In this document: in pieces, positions 13,435 through 23,879 of the stretch | Numbering within the stretch: position 1 is the stretch's first letter | Layout of the letters: every line of letters starts with the position of its first letter | Assembly: GCA_004194705.1 (NCBI GenBank) | Contig: SADC01001309.1 | Location: 124,001-188,000, forward strand | Source: Ditylenchus dipsaci | Lineage: Eukaryota; Nematoda; Chromadorea; Rhabditida; Anguinidae | Length of the DNA: 64,000 nt | Reading direction: 5' to 3' | Position numbers and translations under genes: made by a program | Notes under the pieces: generated by a model | Seen by the model: the letters and a program-made list of their open reading frames with translations, nothing else | The model's database searches: none | Told to the model about the DNA's origin: nothing

Positions 13435-13800
13435 GTGAAAGTTCTGAAAGAGGAGATCCGCCGACTGGAGCGCAACGAAGAGAGAGAAACTCACATCGAA
13501 AACTCTGGCGAGTACTTCAAAAACATTATGCTCAAATTTCTGGCACCTGAGAAGGTGTGTGATGAGCGTCAACAATTGCTTCCAGTCCTACAAACAATGC
13601 TGAGATTAAGGTTTGCTAAAAAAGATTAGAGTATGCTTAAAACTATGCTGATATTAACATTTTACAGTGCTGAGGAATTTCGACAGGTTGAGAAGTGCAT
13701 AGGGACAAACTGCACTCCAGTCCCTGGACAACAGGGGGGAAACACAGGCGATGGAGGGGATTGGAAAGGCTTATTAGGATCACTGGGCAGCATATTCTAA
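13435..13800 (+). CDS. C-terminal exons of a GRIP-domain golgin (partial)
   Basis: Two exons, 13435-13610 and 13668-13800 (TAA), join in phase across a 57-nt GT-AG intron. The first encodes a charged coiled-coil tail (VKVLKEEIRRLERNEERE). It is followed by a GRIP-type segment, EYFKNIMLKFLAPEKVCDER, QQLLPVLQTMLRL and, over the intron, AEEF. GRIP domains bind Arl1 on trans-Golgi membranes, and the invariant tyrosine of the EYLKN motif is present. The tail is rich in Gly and ends in WKGLLGSLGSIF. I found no upstream exons between QARS and 13435, so the rest of the gene is missing, displaced or outside the window. A TA-flanked transposon begins only 3 bp after the stop. The paralogue (GCC1-, GCC2- or golgin-245-like) cannot be decided. 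Confidence 0.8.
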
Positions 13801-13877
13801 CTACAGTTAAACTTTATTATAACCTGCCCCCGTTATAACGTACCCTTGATTATAACGTACACCTAGGCGGGGAACTA

Positions 13878-14450
13878 CAGGGTGCGCCAATTTTTTCGCA
13901 CGTATTTGTTTTGGCCATAAATTTTTTGTTTTTCATGATTTTGACGTACTTTTTTTTAAAAGAAAGCTGAGACTCTAGGCAACCGAACCGTACCAAACAT
14001 TTATATAACATAACAGCTAGAGCCCAATGCGGAGGAGCACCGTCTTGCATAAAAATCAGATCTCGAGCACCTGAAATCAAAAAAGTCAACAAATTCGTAT
14101 CGATACACGCACACCTCTAACTGCCGGATAGAATTGATTTTGAGGCAAACGCAAATAGCTGATTCCTGTCACATTTTCCTCAAAGAAGAACGGTCCAATC
14201 ACTCCTCTTCGCCCAATTGCAGCCCAAACAACTTTTGCCTTGTCTTGAACTGTGTAGGTCATGGCTAAAAAAAGAAAAACTAGACCTTTTCCTTAATCAC
14301 AATTTTTAGTGTGTACGACAAACAAACATGTACAAATTTGGTACAGTTCGGTTGCGTTTGAGAGTCTCAGCTTTCTTAAAACGTCAAAATCATGAAAAAC
14401 AAAAAATTTATGGCCAAAACAAATACGTGCGAAAAAATTGGCGCACCCTG
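13878..14450. mobile_element. mariner-like element, internally deleted
   Basis: The terminal inverted repeats are long and nearly perfect (CAGGGTGCGCCAATTTTTTC and its complement, about 75 bp), with TA at 13876-13877 and 14451-14452. It contains a fragment of IS630/Tc1/mariner transposase on the minus strand. Confidence 0.9.
14015..14262 (-). pseudogene. mariner/IS630 transposase fragment
   Basis: The minus-strand translation shows KVVWAAIGRRGVIGPFFFEE and, after a short gap, IFMQDGAPPHWA. These are the segment around the second catalytic aspartate of the DDE/D domain. The N-terminal DNA-binding half and the final catalytic residue are missing, so the copy is inactive. Confidence 0.85.
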
Positions 14451-15250
14451 TACATCTGGGCGCAAGTCCTCATTAAAAAGTGCTAATTTAGTGCTAAAAA
14501 AGCACTTCGAGAAGCAGTAATTAGTGTATGCACTAAATCAGTGCATTTAGAAATAATACAGTTCTAAGCACAAATTTTGTGTGCAGGGTGATTCAAAATT
14601 ACGTTAACATTTTCAAATTAATATTTTTGTTGAAATTTTAGTTTTTGTTATCTGTGAGTTTTTGACGCGCCTGTTTTTTGCCAGTTTTCAAAAATATTAT
14701 AAAAATTTGAATTTGATGTTTGTTGTCTTGAGAGGAAATCTAAATGTTCGTAGAGTTTTGGATTGGCATAAATTTTTTATGCATATCGATCATGCTGAAC
14801 ACGAATCCGGTATCAGAATTAGAAGTTTCTTCATAGTAAGAAGAAGTGATTTAGCACTAAACGCGTTTTTAGCACTGAATCAGTGCCATTTTGTTGTGCT
14901 CACGGTTGCACTGTAGAATCAAACTAGTCAAAATTTAAAAAATTTGAGTTGGCGCCTTTTGAATTTTAAAGAAAATAGGGGCTGTATTGAGAGGGAAAGG
15001 AATAAAAGGGGGCCACTTTTATGGCAAAACGCGAGAAAAGTAAATATTTGTATTCTTCGACTGCCTCACCATGTTTTTCAACTGGGCCGTGGCAAAAAGA
15101 GACTCTATGTGCATTTTTTGATCAAGAGTACTTCTCGGAATCATGTCTATGGTAAGTGAGTGCGCGCATCTCTAACTCTCAAGCCCCCTGCGTCCCCTTC
15201 GGGGGCTTGGGGCTCAGGGGCTTGAGGGCTTGGAGTTGAGATGCGCAGAA
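14451..15250. repeat. AGCACTTCGAGAAGC repeat and a dispersed-family copy
   Basis: At 14475-14580 a repeat built on AGTGCTAAAAAAGCACTTCG appears; related pieces lie at 15295-15362 and 29095-29230. From about 14945 to 15245 is a copy of the dispersed family with AACTCTCAAGCCCCCTGCG. The 14590-14890 stretch has an open frame with no recognisable content. Confidence 0.55.
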
Positions 15251-15820
15251 CTCAAGCCGTGAAGCCGTGCTCACTACACGAAATTTGTGCTGAGCGCTGT
15301 ATTAGTTCCAATGGCACTAAATTAGGGCCTACACGAATTATTGCTTCTCGAAGTGCTTTTTTATTAGAGATGAAGGTTTGCATTTTTGCAATATTACAAT
15401 GCAATATTTTCGGGCACTTCCCGTTTGCAATGCAATATTTTAAAAAATTGGATCGCAATTTGCAATATGTCGCAATATATTGCGAAAATTTCTCTTTCTC
15501 TAAGTTTTCTTGAAGTTTCCCAAAATTTTCACTGAATTCTTTATTCAAAATAATTCTCAATCGACGAACAAACAATCTAGTACTCATAGTTTAGCAACAG
15601 TAGGTTGTTTTTTCATGAAAATTAGTTGCTCTGCGTTGTCTGGACTCTTATATCGGTATCCACCTGAACTGGTGGTACCATCCACGATCGTTAGGATTTA
15701 AGGGCGAAAATTACGATTTCAGTACCAACAAACCATGTTCATCACACGATTTCACGTTGGAATTAATAATTGCAGCTAATTTAAAATTTTTTTATTTTTT
15801 GGGCCGAGCAGGTGTATATC

Positions 15821-15980
15821 TAGGGTTGTCGGCCGGCCGGCCGATTTTCGGCTTTTCCGGCCGAAAACCGATATTTTTTCGGTTTTCGGCTTTCGGCTCG
15901 GCTCGGCCGGCCGAAAATTTCGGTTTTCGGCTTTCGGCTCGGCTTGGCCGGCCGAAAATTTCGGCCGGCCGACAACCCTA
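15821..15980. mobile_element. GC-rich hAT MITE with 8-bp TSD TGTATATC
   Basis: The 160-bp element begins TAGGGTTGTCGGCCGGCCGG and ends with the complementary GGCCGGCCGACAACCCTA. The exact duplication TGTATATC is at 15813-15820 and 15981-15988. The interior is made of TTTTCGGCTTTCGGCTCGGC-type subrepeats. The size, the TAGGG ends and the 8-bp TSD together give a confident hAT assignment. Confidence 0.95.
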
Positions 15981-16083
15981 TGTATATCCACCTTATTTAA
16001 CGTTATGCAAATTCAGTTATAGGCAAAACCTACATTCGGCAGATTTCGATTTGGCAAATGTCGTTTTTGGCAATTTTCACCTA

Positions 16084-16333
16084 CCGTATTTCCTCTAATA
16101 ACTCACCCGGGTGAGTTATTTTTTGGATCGCTGAAAATTGGAAAAATTCGAGGTCGATCTCGAGATTTTTGGGTGAAAATATTAAATTTAAAAACTGGAA
16201 TCGTTAGAGCTCATGGGAATTAAGAAGACGCAATAAACAGCTTTGCAAAATATTTGTTCCGAGCTGAGATATAGGCCATCAAAGTTGAGGGGGTGAGTTA
16301 TTAGAGCAGGGTGAGTTATTAGAGGAAATACGG
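16084..16333. mobile_element. TA-flanked MITE, CCGTATTTCCTCTAATAA termini
   Basis: The terminal repeats CCGTATTTCCTCTAATAACT and complement are flanked by TA at 16082-16083 and 16334-16335. Other members with the same ends and diverged interiors are at 18468-18724, 31443-31671, 38223-38613 (with nested 38346-38578) and 40276-40535. Confidence 0.88.
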
Positions 16334-16742
16334 TAGCCAACAAAATCAAACACGACAAAAATTAACAGAGAAATTCACCACCTATTTATGAAACGGGAGT
16401 CAAAAATAGGATCGAAACTTGAAAGACTCCTGGAAAAATTTTACCAATTTGCATTGCAATATGCAATATTTTCGTAAATCAATTTTCAATATTGAAAATG
16501 CAATATTTTTTGCACGAAATCTCTATTCGCAATGCAATATATTGCATTGCACTCATCTCTATTTTTAGCACTAAATTGGCACTATTTAATGAGGACACGG
16601 CCCTCAAAAACTGCAATCCTTAGCAGTTAAAAATAAACAAAACGCCACTAATTTCAAAAAAAACTTTTTCTGCGTTTTCAAACAATTTTTGATTTTAGAT
16701 ACTTTGCTGGAATTTAGACAAATTTATTGAAAACCTGAACAA

Positions 16743-17680
16743 TCACAAATCAAAAACTTTCACATCAAACAAAATATTTCTCACAAAAGAGTCTTTCAAT
16801 ATTTTCTTGAGTGTCTTCATCCTTTCACGCATGCAGGAGAGCCTTCTTTCATCACCATTAACTTTGCAGTGCAAGGCTTCTATTGACTGCTCACACAGAA
16901 GCCCCCAGAAACGATGCTTATCCATGAATTCACTGACGTGTTGGCAAAGGATGTGGCACTTTGGAGTGACTGGCATTTGCGGAAAGCATGTCTAATATAT
17001 TTGCTACCTAGATAAATCATGTCAAAAACAAATCTGAAAGTCGTACCATCATTGTTTCAAAGTATTCTTCGGACCACATTTTGAATTTTGCGATTTCAGC
17101 ACCCGAGAGGAAAGATCCTTTTGCCATAGCTTGCATTTTGCCCAGAAGAGTTAGTAGCGTCCTGTAGCCAGTACACGAAGGATAGTCAAAAATAACATCT
17201 GTTATTTTTTGCGGTCCATCTCCAGTAAGAAGCTTCCGAGTGTGGTTGCCTAATTTTGAGGAGTAGAACATAACCTAAATGATTTCTCATTACCTGTAAA
17301 GATGCTACTAACTTGTCTTGTCAACAGCCTTGGTTCTCTGATCTTCTTTGACAGCCGACTTGTTCCACCTACTTGCAGCTGCTTGCTTCCGTTTGGCTGA
17401 GAGTGCTGCTCTTGACTTAGCTTCTAACTGTCTTTCATTATCCCGCTTCACTAAAACAAAGAGCCTGTGAGATAATAGGTACCACATGGTAAAATAGCTT
17501 ACAAAGACGGACCTTCCCAGCCTCCTTTGCTCTTGCGCTGAACTTTTCTTTGCCAATCGTCTTGGCACTTCTCGCTACTGTCAGAGCTGTTCTTGCTTCA
17601 AAAGTCCTCAGAAGGTTGGCTTGCTTGGTTGCCGGCTGGTTATGCGCTGCAGTATCCTGTCTTGTTCGGACCATTGGGCT
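16743..17680 (-). CDS. Transposase-like protein of unassigned family, fragmented
   Basis: Several minus-strand blocks read as one protein split by introns or breaks. A basic N-terminal part contains SARAKEAGKVRL, with KRKQAAASRWNKSAVKE following. A middle block contains DYPSCTGYRTLLTLLGKMQA and AEIAKFKMWSEEYFETMM. A C-terminal block contains PVTPKCHILCQHVSEFM, WGLLCEQSIEALHCKVN and ERRLSCMRERMKTLKK, ending at 16743. Regularly spaced Cys/His pairs and the EQSIEALH phrase resemble proteins encoded by invertebrate DNA transposons, but I cannot name the superfamily. It lies within the 13804-18462 element whose ends look pogo-like, and it does not resemble a pogo transposase, so it may have come from a different nested element. 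Exon joints are not secure. Confidence 0.5.
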
Positions 17681-17689
17681 TGCCTAAGA

Positions 17690-18330
17690 ACGCAAAAAAT
17701 GATACTGAAATAAACGACAGACAAAAAGTGCAAAACCACAGTTTTTTTTCGCACAATTCATATACCAAAATGTAGCCTGTATTTTTAGGTACCAGAAAAG
17801 TCAGACCAAATTTTTCAAAGTCAGAATTTCCAAAACTGGAGACCGTTTTGAGCAAACAACTGGCATTTTTTTGAGTAAAAGTAGGGGTTTTTGGGTTTTT
17901 CATCAAACTTTTGCATAAGGTACCTTAAATTTGCATTTTTCGAATACTTCCTTGGTACTAAAATGCAGCAAATTAACTCGTCTATAGGGCCTCCAGTTGC
18001 GTTTCAAAAAAATCTGACAAAAAATGTGCTAGGATCTCAATCAAGTCAACTAAATGAAAAACTATCTTTGAAGATTTTTATCGAAATTATTTATAATTTT
18101 GAAATTTTACATGTTTTATGGGCAAGTGATGGCTTATTCGAAAGCCCATAATGCGAGGAATTTTTCGGTTATATGCATGTTAAACTGGAACGGAAAAAAA
18201 TCAGATGAGAAGCACAAAACAAAAAAGGTATAAAATTGACCATTATTGATAGTTTTGAGTTTGGCGCCAATTTCTCCTAATGCACTAAGATTCAAATTTT
18301 GAGGGGCCGTGAGGACTTGTGCCCAAATTT
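17690..18330. other. No recognised content
   Basis: I see no gene or repeat boundary here. The region lies inside the 13804-18462 composite element. Confidence 0.45.
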
Positions 18331-18467
18331 AGTTCCCTGCACCTAGGGTCGGTCACTTCAATAATAAACTCCGTTAAATTAACCGCCTATATAACGTACC
18401 TTTCGCTAAAACGTACCATAGAGTCGGTCCCTAGGGGGTTACGTTATAACGAAGTTTGACTGTTCTA

Positions 18468-18724
18468 CCGTATTTCCTCTAATAAGCGCCCCAGGGCGCT
18501 TATTTTTCAAACCCCTGAAAATCGGAAAATTTAGAATTCGATTTCGAGATTTTTGGGTGCTCAACCAAAATCTTAAAAGTGAAATCGGTAGAGCTCGTGG
18601 GAGTTAAGAAAACGTATCAAACAGCTTTGCAAAATATTGCTTCTACACTGAGATCCAGACCCTCAAAGTCGAGGAGGGGGGGGGGCGCTTATTACAGCGG
18701 GGGCGCATATTAGAGGAAATACGG
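18468..18724. mobile_element. TA-flanked MITE, CCGTATTTCCTCTAATAA family
   Basis: The ends CCGTATTTCCTCTAATAAGC and complement have TA at 18466-18467 and 18725-18726. The interior shares ATTTTTGGGTG and AGCTTTGCAAAATAT with 16084-16333, confirming family membership. It abuts the right end of the composite element. Confidence 0.88.
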
Positions 18725-19199
18725 TAACTTGACGACAGTAAATGGGCATAATGGTTAACTGTGATCTTGGTGGAGAGCTAACATATTTTTAATCACTGCT
18801 TTTTTTATTCATGTTTTAATGATGAAAAAGAAAAGAAAAATATTGTAAACAGCCATGTGATATTTATAATTTATTAAAAACTGATTTGTGTTCAAGGTTT
18901 TTCTGACGCTACTTACTTACAATTCAGACAAAAAATGCCATTTTTTCGCAAAACCATCATAAGAAAAATTGCGCAGAGCCTGAGAGAAAAATATAAAAAA
19001 TTATAAAATGAAATTCCAGAGCAGCAACAGATTGGACAATTTGGAATTATTAAAAATTTGGCTAGTTGATAATTCGCAAATACGACATTTTTCAAATGCG
19101 AAACTTGACAAATAGACATTTCACGAATCGACACCTGACAATTGAAGGAACAGGGAGGAGCATAAAAATTTTTGGGGTTTTTTTTTGTTGAAAAACCAT

Positions 19200-19400
19200 C
19201 CAAAACACTCCAAAGCCCCAAAACACTAAAACTGCGCATAAAACCCGAGTTACTCCAACCACTCCAAAATACCTTAACATGAGAAGGAGTGGCTGTAACA
19301 AAGGCTTATCCTAGCTCAATTTTTCACGCTGAACACGTCTGTAAATTTAGTTTTTCAAAAACGCCTTTTTAGGTTTTTTCAGTAGTTCAAACATTTACAA
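19200..19400. repeat. Dispersed repeat, inverted partner at 32990-33240
   Basis: The phrase TTTTTCACGCTGAACACGTC with flanking AATTTAGTTTTTCAAAA recurs in inverse orientation near 33000-33050. Adjoining runs of AAACCACTCCAAA type are found in both. Class unknown. Confidence 0.65.
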
Positions 19401-19816
19401 AAATCCATTTTTTATATTGACTAAAACTTTTGTTTTTAGACTAATCATGTAGTGTGTTATAGCTAAAAATGACGCTGACATTACAGCCTTTAACATTTGA
19501 AAGGTGGTTTGTACCAATGCAAGCGTTTTGTTCAGAATTTCACACTGAACAAGGTAGGAGAAATTTTTTTTGTGAAAAATGCTGCTAGCGGTTCGTTTCA
19601 GGGGTCGATTGTATGAAATCGGAGAGCTCCGAGTTGTTTCAGCAATTCGATTGTATTTTTTCATACAAAAGCAATTTTGCGCACCTGAAAGACTTTTCTG
19701 ATGCAAAAATTAACGAACTTTCAAATAAATACAAATTTACTCGGGTTAGTGACCGTATAACATGCAAAATATTAGCCTTTTTCAAACATTCTCTGAAATA
19801 AAGGATTCGGCCCTAT

Positions 19817-20149
19817 CCTAGAAGAGGGGGCCAAATTTTGCCTTGGTCCTCCCTGTTGTTTTTCCCACCATTGTATTTGGCCTTTTCGACCTTTTTCGAA
19901 AAAAAACATCAACCGAAAACAACAGGGGAGACCAAGGCAAACCTCTGTTCGTTATAGTTATGTTTATATTGGGATTATGGTGAACATGGTGATTACGGTT
20001 AACATATCCACCTTAACCATAATCACCTCTAGAACAACAGAAGAAACGAAGCATAAGATTTGAACAGAACTGGAAGACTAAGGACCGAAAAACGCCAAAT
20101 ACAATAGCGGGAAAACAACAGGGGGACCAAGGCAAAATTGGCCCCCTAT
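19817..20149. mobile_element. Foldback element with GCCTTGGTCC...CTGTTGTTTT arms
   Basis: The arms contain TTTTGCCTTGGTCCTCCCTG and its inverse around a loop that includes GTGATTACGGTTAACAT. Related arms flank 33530-33860 and 36385-37775, and single ends occur near 55655, 56250 and 62485, so this is a dispersed family. Precise ends and TSDs were not resolved because the hAT element is inserted at its right edge. Confidence 0.6.
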
Positions 20150-20505
20150 ACTAGGATCAGTGTTTGCAGTGCGGCCGAGAAAAACGGCCGAAGCCCCTGC
20201 TAAATACAAAATTCATAAACGGCCGAGAAAATAAATATGCTCGTCAAAAGTTTTGAAAAAGCAGAGATCAAAATCTATGCTTTTTTAAAAGCATATTTAA
20301 TTTTACATCTTTTCTCGGCTTTTTTAAAAGCATATTTGTTCCAAAAAAATTTCTCGGTTTTTTGAAAAGGCCGATATAATGAAATAACTTTCTCGGCTTT
20401 TCTGAAAGCATGATTTCTGCACAATTTATCTAGGCTTTTTAAAAAGTCGATCTTAGCTTTGACGGTTCATTTAAGCTCTACTTTAGTTGTCGAATTACGA
20501 ATTTG

Positions 20506-22469
20506 CAATGCCTAATACGCCGATCAGCCAGAACCATCTAAAAGAGGCAATGAAGAGGGAATCTACAAGAGGGAATCCCTAGCTGCAAGTGTGATCTGGC
20601 TCCGAAGCTTTCTACCCTCAAATCTCACTTGGAATCATATCACGAAGAGGTATCAAAAGCAATAATTCAACAAGAAAAGGTCATCAATGCATGCTTATCT
20701 CGGGATCACTTTGGTTGTGGTCGACTCAGCAGATCTGATGTTGAAGACCTTTGCGCTTGGTGTGTATTTTTTGGTCGGAAGTCAAACAGCGGAATATTTT
20801 CTTCAAGGGACAAAGGAGACTCTAGCAGAATTTAATCTCGATCTGTCTTCCATCTTCAAGTTTGTGACCGATCAAGGCTCAGCGTTTGTAAAGGGATTTG
20901 AAAATTATTGACGCCAGCTGGTAGGAATGAGTTCCGACTCTATTAATGATAATAATTTCACACGTCTTTCAGTTTCTGCCAACGATAATGATTCGCATGA
21001 AGATAAAGAAGAAGAATGGGAAGATGGTGGTGAATCCAATAGAGAACTTTTCTATACTTCCCTGTTAATTGCTCAGCGAATGCCGTGAGTATTTTCAAAA
21101 CCGAACGTTTTAGGAATACTTGTTTCCCCGTCGATTTCCCCGTCGCATAAGCTGTTCCTGGAATAACCTGGAAAATGTACTTGAACTTTCTCTGCGCAAC
21201 AATCTGGTGACTCATCCGGCATTTAAGGCAAGTCTTTTGTCATCTTTATTTTTCTATGGCTAATTTGTTCAGAGTATGAAAGAATTGATCCTCAAAATTC
21301 GTCGGTCTACAGTTTTCACAGGAGCTCTGGATTCTCTATTGGGTAGCAATTCAAAGAAGCGCTCAATCTATCCTTCGCCGACTCGTTGGGGTGGGTGGAT
21401 AGCTGCTATTAAAATTTTTCTTGAAATCTATACTCAGGTAAGTTTTCATTCAAAGTCATCACGAGTTCAGCTGTTTCTGATTTTTCAATTATTTTAGGTC
21501 ATGCAGATCTCTCGAATTCATCGACTGGGAATTAGCCCTGATCAAAGTCAGCTAACTTATTTAACTGGAGTTCATCAAGTTCTTGCACCTTTCTTCGAGG
21601 TTTTAACGGCCATGCATGCTGAAAAGAACGTCACAATTTCGTATTTAATTATCTGCAATCAGTGTTAGACTCCCAATTGGTAACTATTTTCGATCGGGGA
21701 TTTTTTCATTTTATCTTAACTTTAAAGCCATCAACCGATGACCCAGAGATCAAGAATATCATCGCTGCCCTCAAAAACCGACTCTCTACGCGCTTTGCCA
21801 ATATGTGGGACCAGGAAGGTCGAAACTTTGATGGAATTTTCATAGCTTCTACTCTGATAAATGTGAATACTGTAGCCACTCTAAGCCGCGATGAGACCAA
21901 TTTTGCTACCAAAATATTGCTAAAAATGGTCTGTTATTAACAGTCAGAATCTCTTGGCATTTATGACCTCATGTTTTCAGATTCCTAATCCGCTAAAGCT
22001 TCCTCCTGAACAAATCCTCAATCAAGCGCCAGTCCTTCCAATAAGCTCTCTGAAGACCTTCATCCAGAAAAAAAGCAGACTTTATTCAAAATTTGCGAGT
22101 GGATATTGCAAGCGCTGGGAGCGGAGAACAAAGATTTATTACATCCAATGGTTCAGCGGTAACTGAGTTGGTCGGGCGACTTTAGATAATGCAGTCCTAT
22201 TGTCGTCAAAACTTAAATCCCTTTTTGATTTTGGCGGATATGCGTTCAGAGGTATAATAAACCCTTTTGAATTGTTACATTTACCCACTAATTTTCAGGC
22301 CAATACCATCGAAACATTTACTGTGCCGGCCACCTCCTCAACTGTAGAACGTGAATACTCGCAAGCTGAAATGCGCACGAATGGACGCCGAAACAGGAAA
22401 GGTACCACTCTGCTCAAGGATCAGTTGATTGTCTACTTGAATTACGGACAACTTCATAGTCAGCTTTGA
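20506..22469 (+). pseudogene. hAT transposase, degraded
   Basis: Starting near an ATG at 20506, the translation gives a BED-like finger (CKCDLAPKLSTLKSHLESYH, after an in-frame stop). A catalytic segment follows with [20 protein letters not shown] and [15 protein letters not shown], then [13 protein letters not shown]. The C-terminal dimerisation motif is TVPATSSTVEREYSQAEMR with LLKDQLIVYLNYG, ending TGA near 22469. Frames shift several times between blocks, and short introns (for example before 21516) may explain only part of this. It is the cognate transposase of the surrounding hAT element, and it belongs to a different lineage from the copies at 9313 and 46609. Confidence 0.9.
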
Positions 22470-22850
22470 GAAATCGCAAAAGTCTCAAATTATCTTTTCA
22501 CACTCACATTTGATTCGTTTGTTTGGCCTTGTTAGAGAATTGTTGTTACGGAGAATAGAATAAATTGGCGCACATTCAGTGTATTGATTGCTCTTGATTA
22601 CAACCCACCCGCGATTTCACGCCACCTCTTGCGACGGGATCAAGAGTGACGTAAAGTCAAAGTATAGTTTTTTGGTTTTTTCAGTCAGAAAGTTTCAGGC
22701 TGGCATAAAACCGAGCAAAAAAAATTGATCATGCCCGAAATTAAGATACTCAACTTTTGTGCGTAGCTTGCTAGATGAACATATATCGAGCACATGGATC
22801 AGACCACATAAGTACTAACCACATAAGTACGCTATTTTTAATACACTAAC

Positions 22851-23157
22851 CGATTCTTGTGGCACTATAAAAGGAGGAAATCTGACAGGTATTGGCTTGG
22901 GTCGAAAAACAGCTAGCTGTTGACTGGGATCTGTTGAGCGAATCACAACCATGGTGGTTGGTGGTGCTATCTTACGACAATTATTTTCATCTTCCTTGTC
23001 CGCACAATCCCTATGACCATCACATCTGCGCTGCAGGTCGATGCATTGCTGAGGCAGGGCACAGCAGGCAAATTGGTCGAAGTCCTGGTCAGCACTGGCT
23101 AGGCCCTGAGCGGTTTTAAGGATGTATTGAAACACTTGGCCGCTACCAGCGCGATCG
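22851..23157 (-). CDS. LDL-receptor class A domain exon carried inside a hAT element
   Basis: Minus-strand translation shows a complete LDLa-type cysteine pattern: CCALPQQCIDLQRRC then DGHRDCADKEDENNC. The acidic residues of the calcium site are in place (D-x3-D-x2-D-x2-DE). N-terminal to it is VFQYILKTAQGLASADQDF, and a proline-rich tail (RPKPIPVRFPPFIVPQE) follows. A splice acceptor (about 23158-23164) and a GTTAGT donor (22846-22850) bound it, so it looks like a single internal exon of a host extracellular protein. It lies between the transposase and the right end of the 20158-26149 element. That position makes transposon capture of genomic DNA the simplest reading. No companion exons were found, so expression is doubtful. 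Confidence 0.7.
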
Positions 23158-23755
23158 GTCTACCTGGTAATACAGTATAGATGAAAAACCACCTGAGTGT
23201 ATGGTTGAATAGGACCACTTAAGTGTATGGTTAGACAGGACCACAATGTGTGTAGCCCCAAATCTATTTTTTCGTTGGGCTAGCCTACAGAGCAAAATAC
23301 TATACAATTAAAGCCTCGTGTCCAATTAGCGGATTTTCCTTTCACTCTCACTCTCACTCTTACCTCTCACTCTCACTTTCAGTGTGTGTCCAATTAGCGG
23401 ACACTTATTTTTACCCTCACTTTCACTCTCTTTCTGCCTATTGGGCTCTAGGTAAATTCATTTCGGGATAACATAAAACTGTTTTTCTGCTCAATCACAA
23501 TGATTCCCCAAACTTCGGGGTTCAGCACTTTGGAGTGGGTACCTTTCTAGAGTATTGAGATTCTGGTTAGTCAAAACAGGATTTTGGTGCTAACAAACAG
23601 TTTTCAGCTCGCGATTTTGGGTTGGATAGCATGGTTTATTTGTTCCTGAGAAATAAAAAAAATTAGTGGGCGAATTTACCTGTAGCCGAATTTACTATGG
23701 GCGAATTCACCGTTTCCCCTGCCTATTGGCTACTCCGACGTGAGTTCTGGGCGAT

Positions 23756-23845
23756 GCTAATAAGGAAGGGGTTGGTGTAGTGCTTTGTGTACTTAGAAGG
23801 GAGGTCGCTGGTTCGAATCCGGGGTGCAGAAATAAATAAAAATTA
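23756..23845 (+). repeat. tRNA-derived SINE-like segment
   Basis: A box A-like TTGGTGTAGTGC and a canonical box B GGTTCGAATCC stand about 35 bp apart, followed by an A-rich (AAATA)n tail. The same segment occurs at 25375-25462 in the neighbouring element. There is no complete acceptor stem, so I call a tRNA-derived repeat. Confidence 0.6.
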
Positions 23846-23879
23846 GAAAAAATTGCCCTTTAGTCTGCCTTTCACTCTC

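Larger units (their letters stand above)
15365..16561. mobile_element. hAT-like element with TGCAATATATTGCA subterminal repeats
   Basis: The ends read TAGAGATGAAGGTTTGCA (left) and, inverted, TAGAGATGAGTGCAATGC (right). Many TGCAATAT and GCAATGCAATA motifs follow inward from each end. Flanking sequence is T-rich (TTTTTTAT / TTTTTAGC), so the TSD is not certain. It has been entered by the MITEs at 15821-15980 and 16084-16333. No transposase was found. Confidence 0.6.
13804..18462. mobile_element. Composite pogo/Tc1-like element, heavily nested
   Basis: The ends pair as CAGTTAAACTTTATTATAAC (left) and GTTATAACGAAGTTTGACTG (right), the form seen in pogo/Tigger-type elements. TA lies at 13802-13803, while the right flank reads TT. 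Internal GTTATAACGTAC phrases occur near both ends. The interior has received a mariner-like insertion (13878-14450), a hAT-like element (15365-16561) that itself holds two MITEs, and other repeats. A minus-strand transposase-like frame is at 16743-17680. Confidence 0.6.

Noticed and set aside
23756..23845. A tRNA gene
   Set aside because: Box A and box B are present, but the acceptor stem does not pair, and the segment is repeated with an A-rich tail, as in SINEs.
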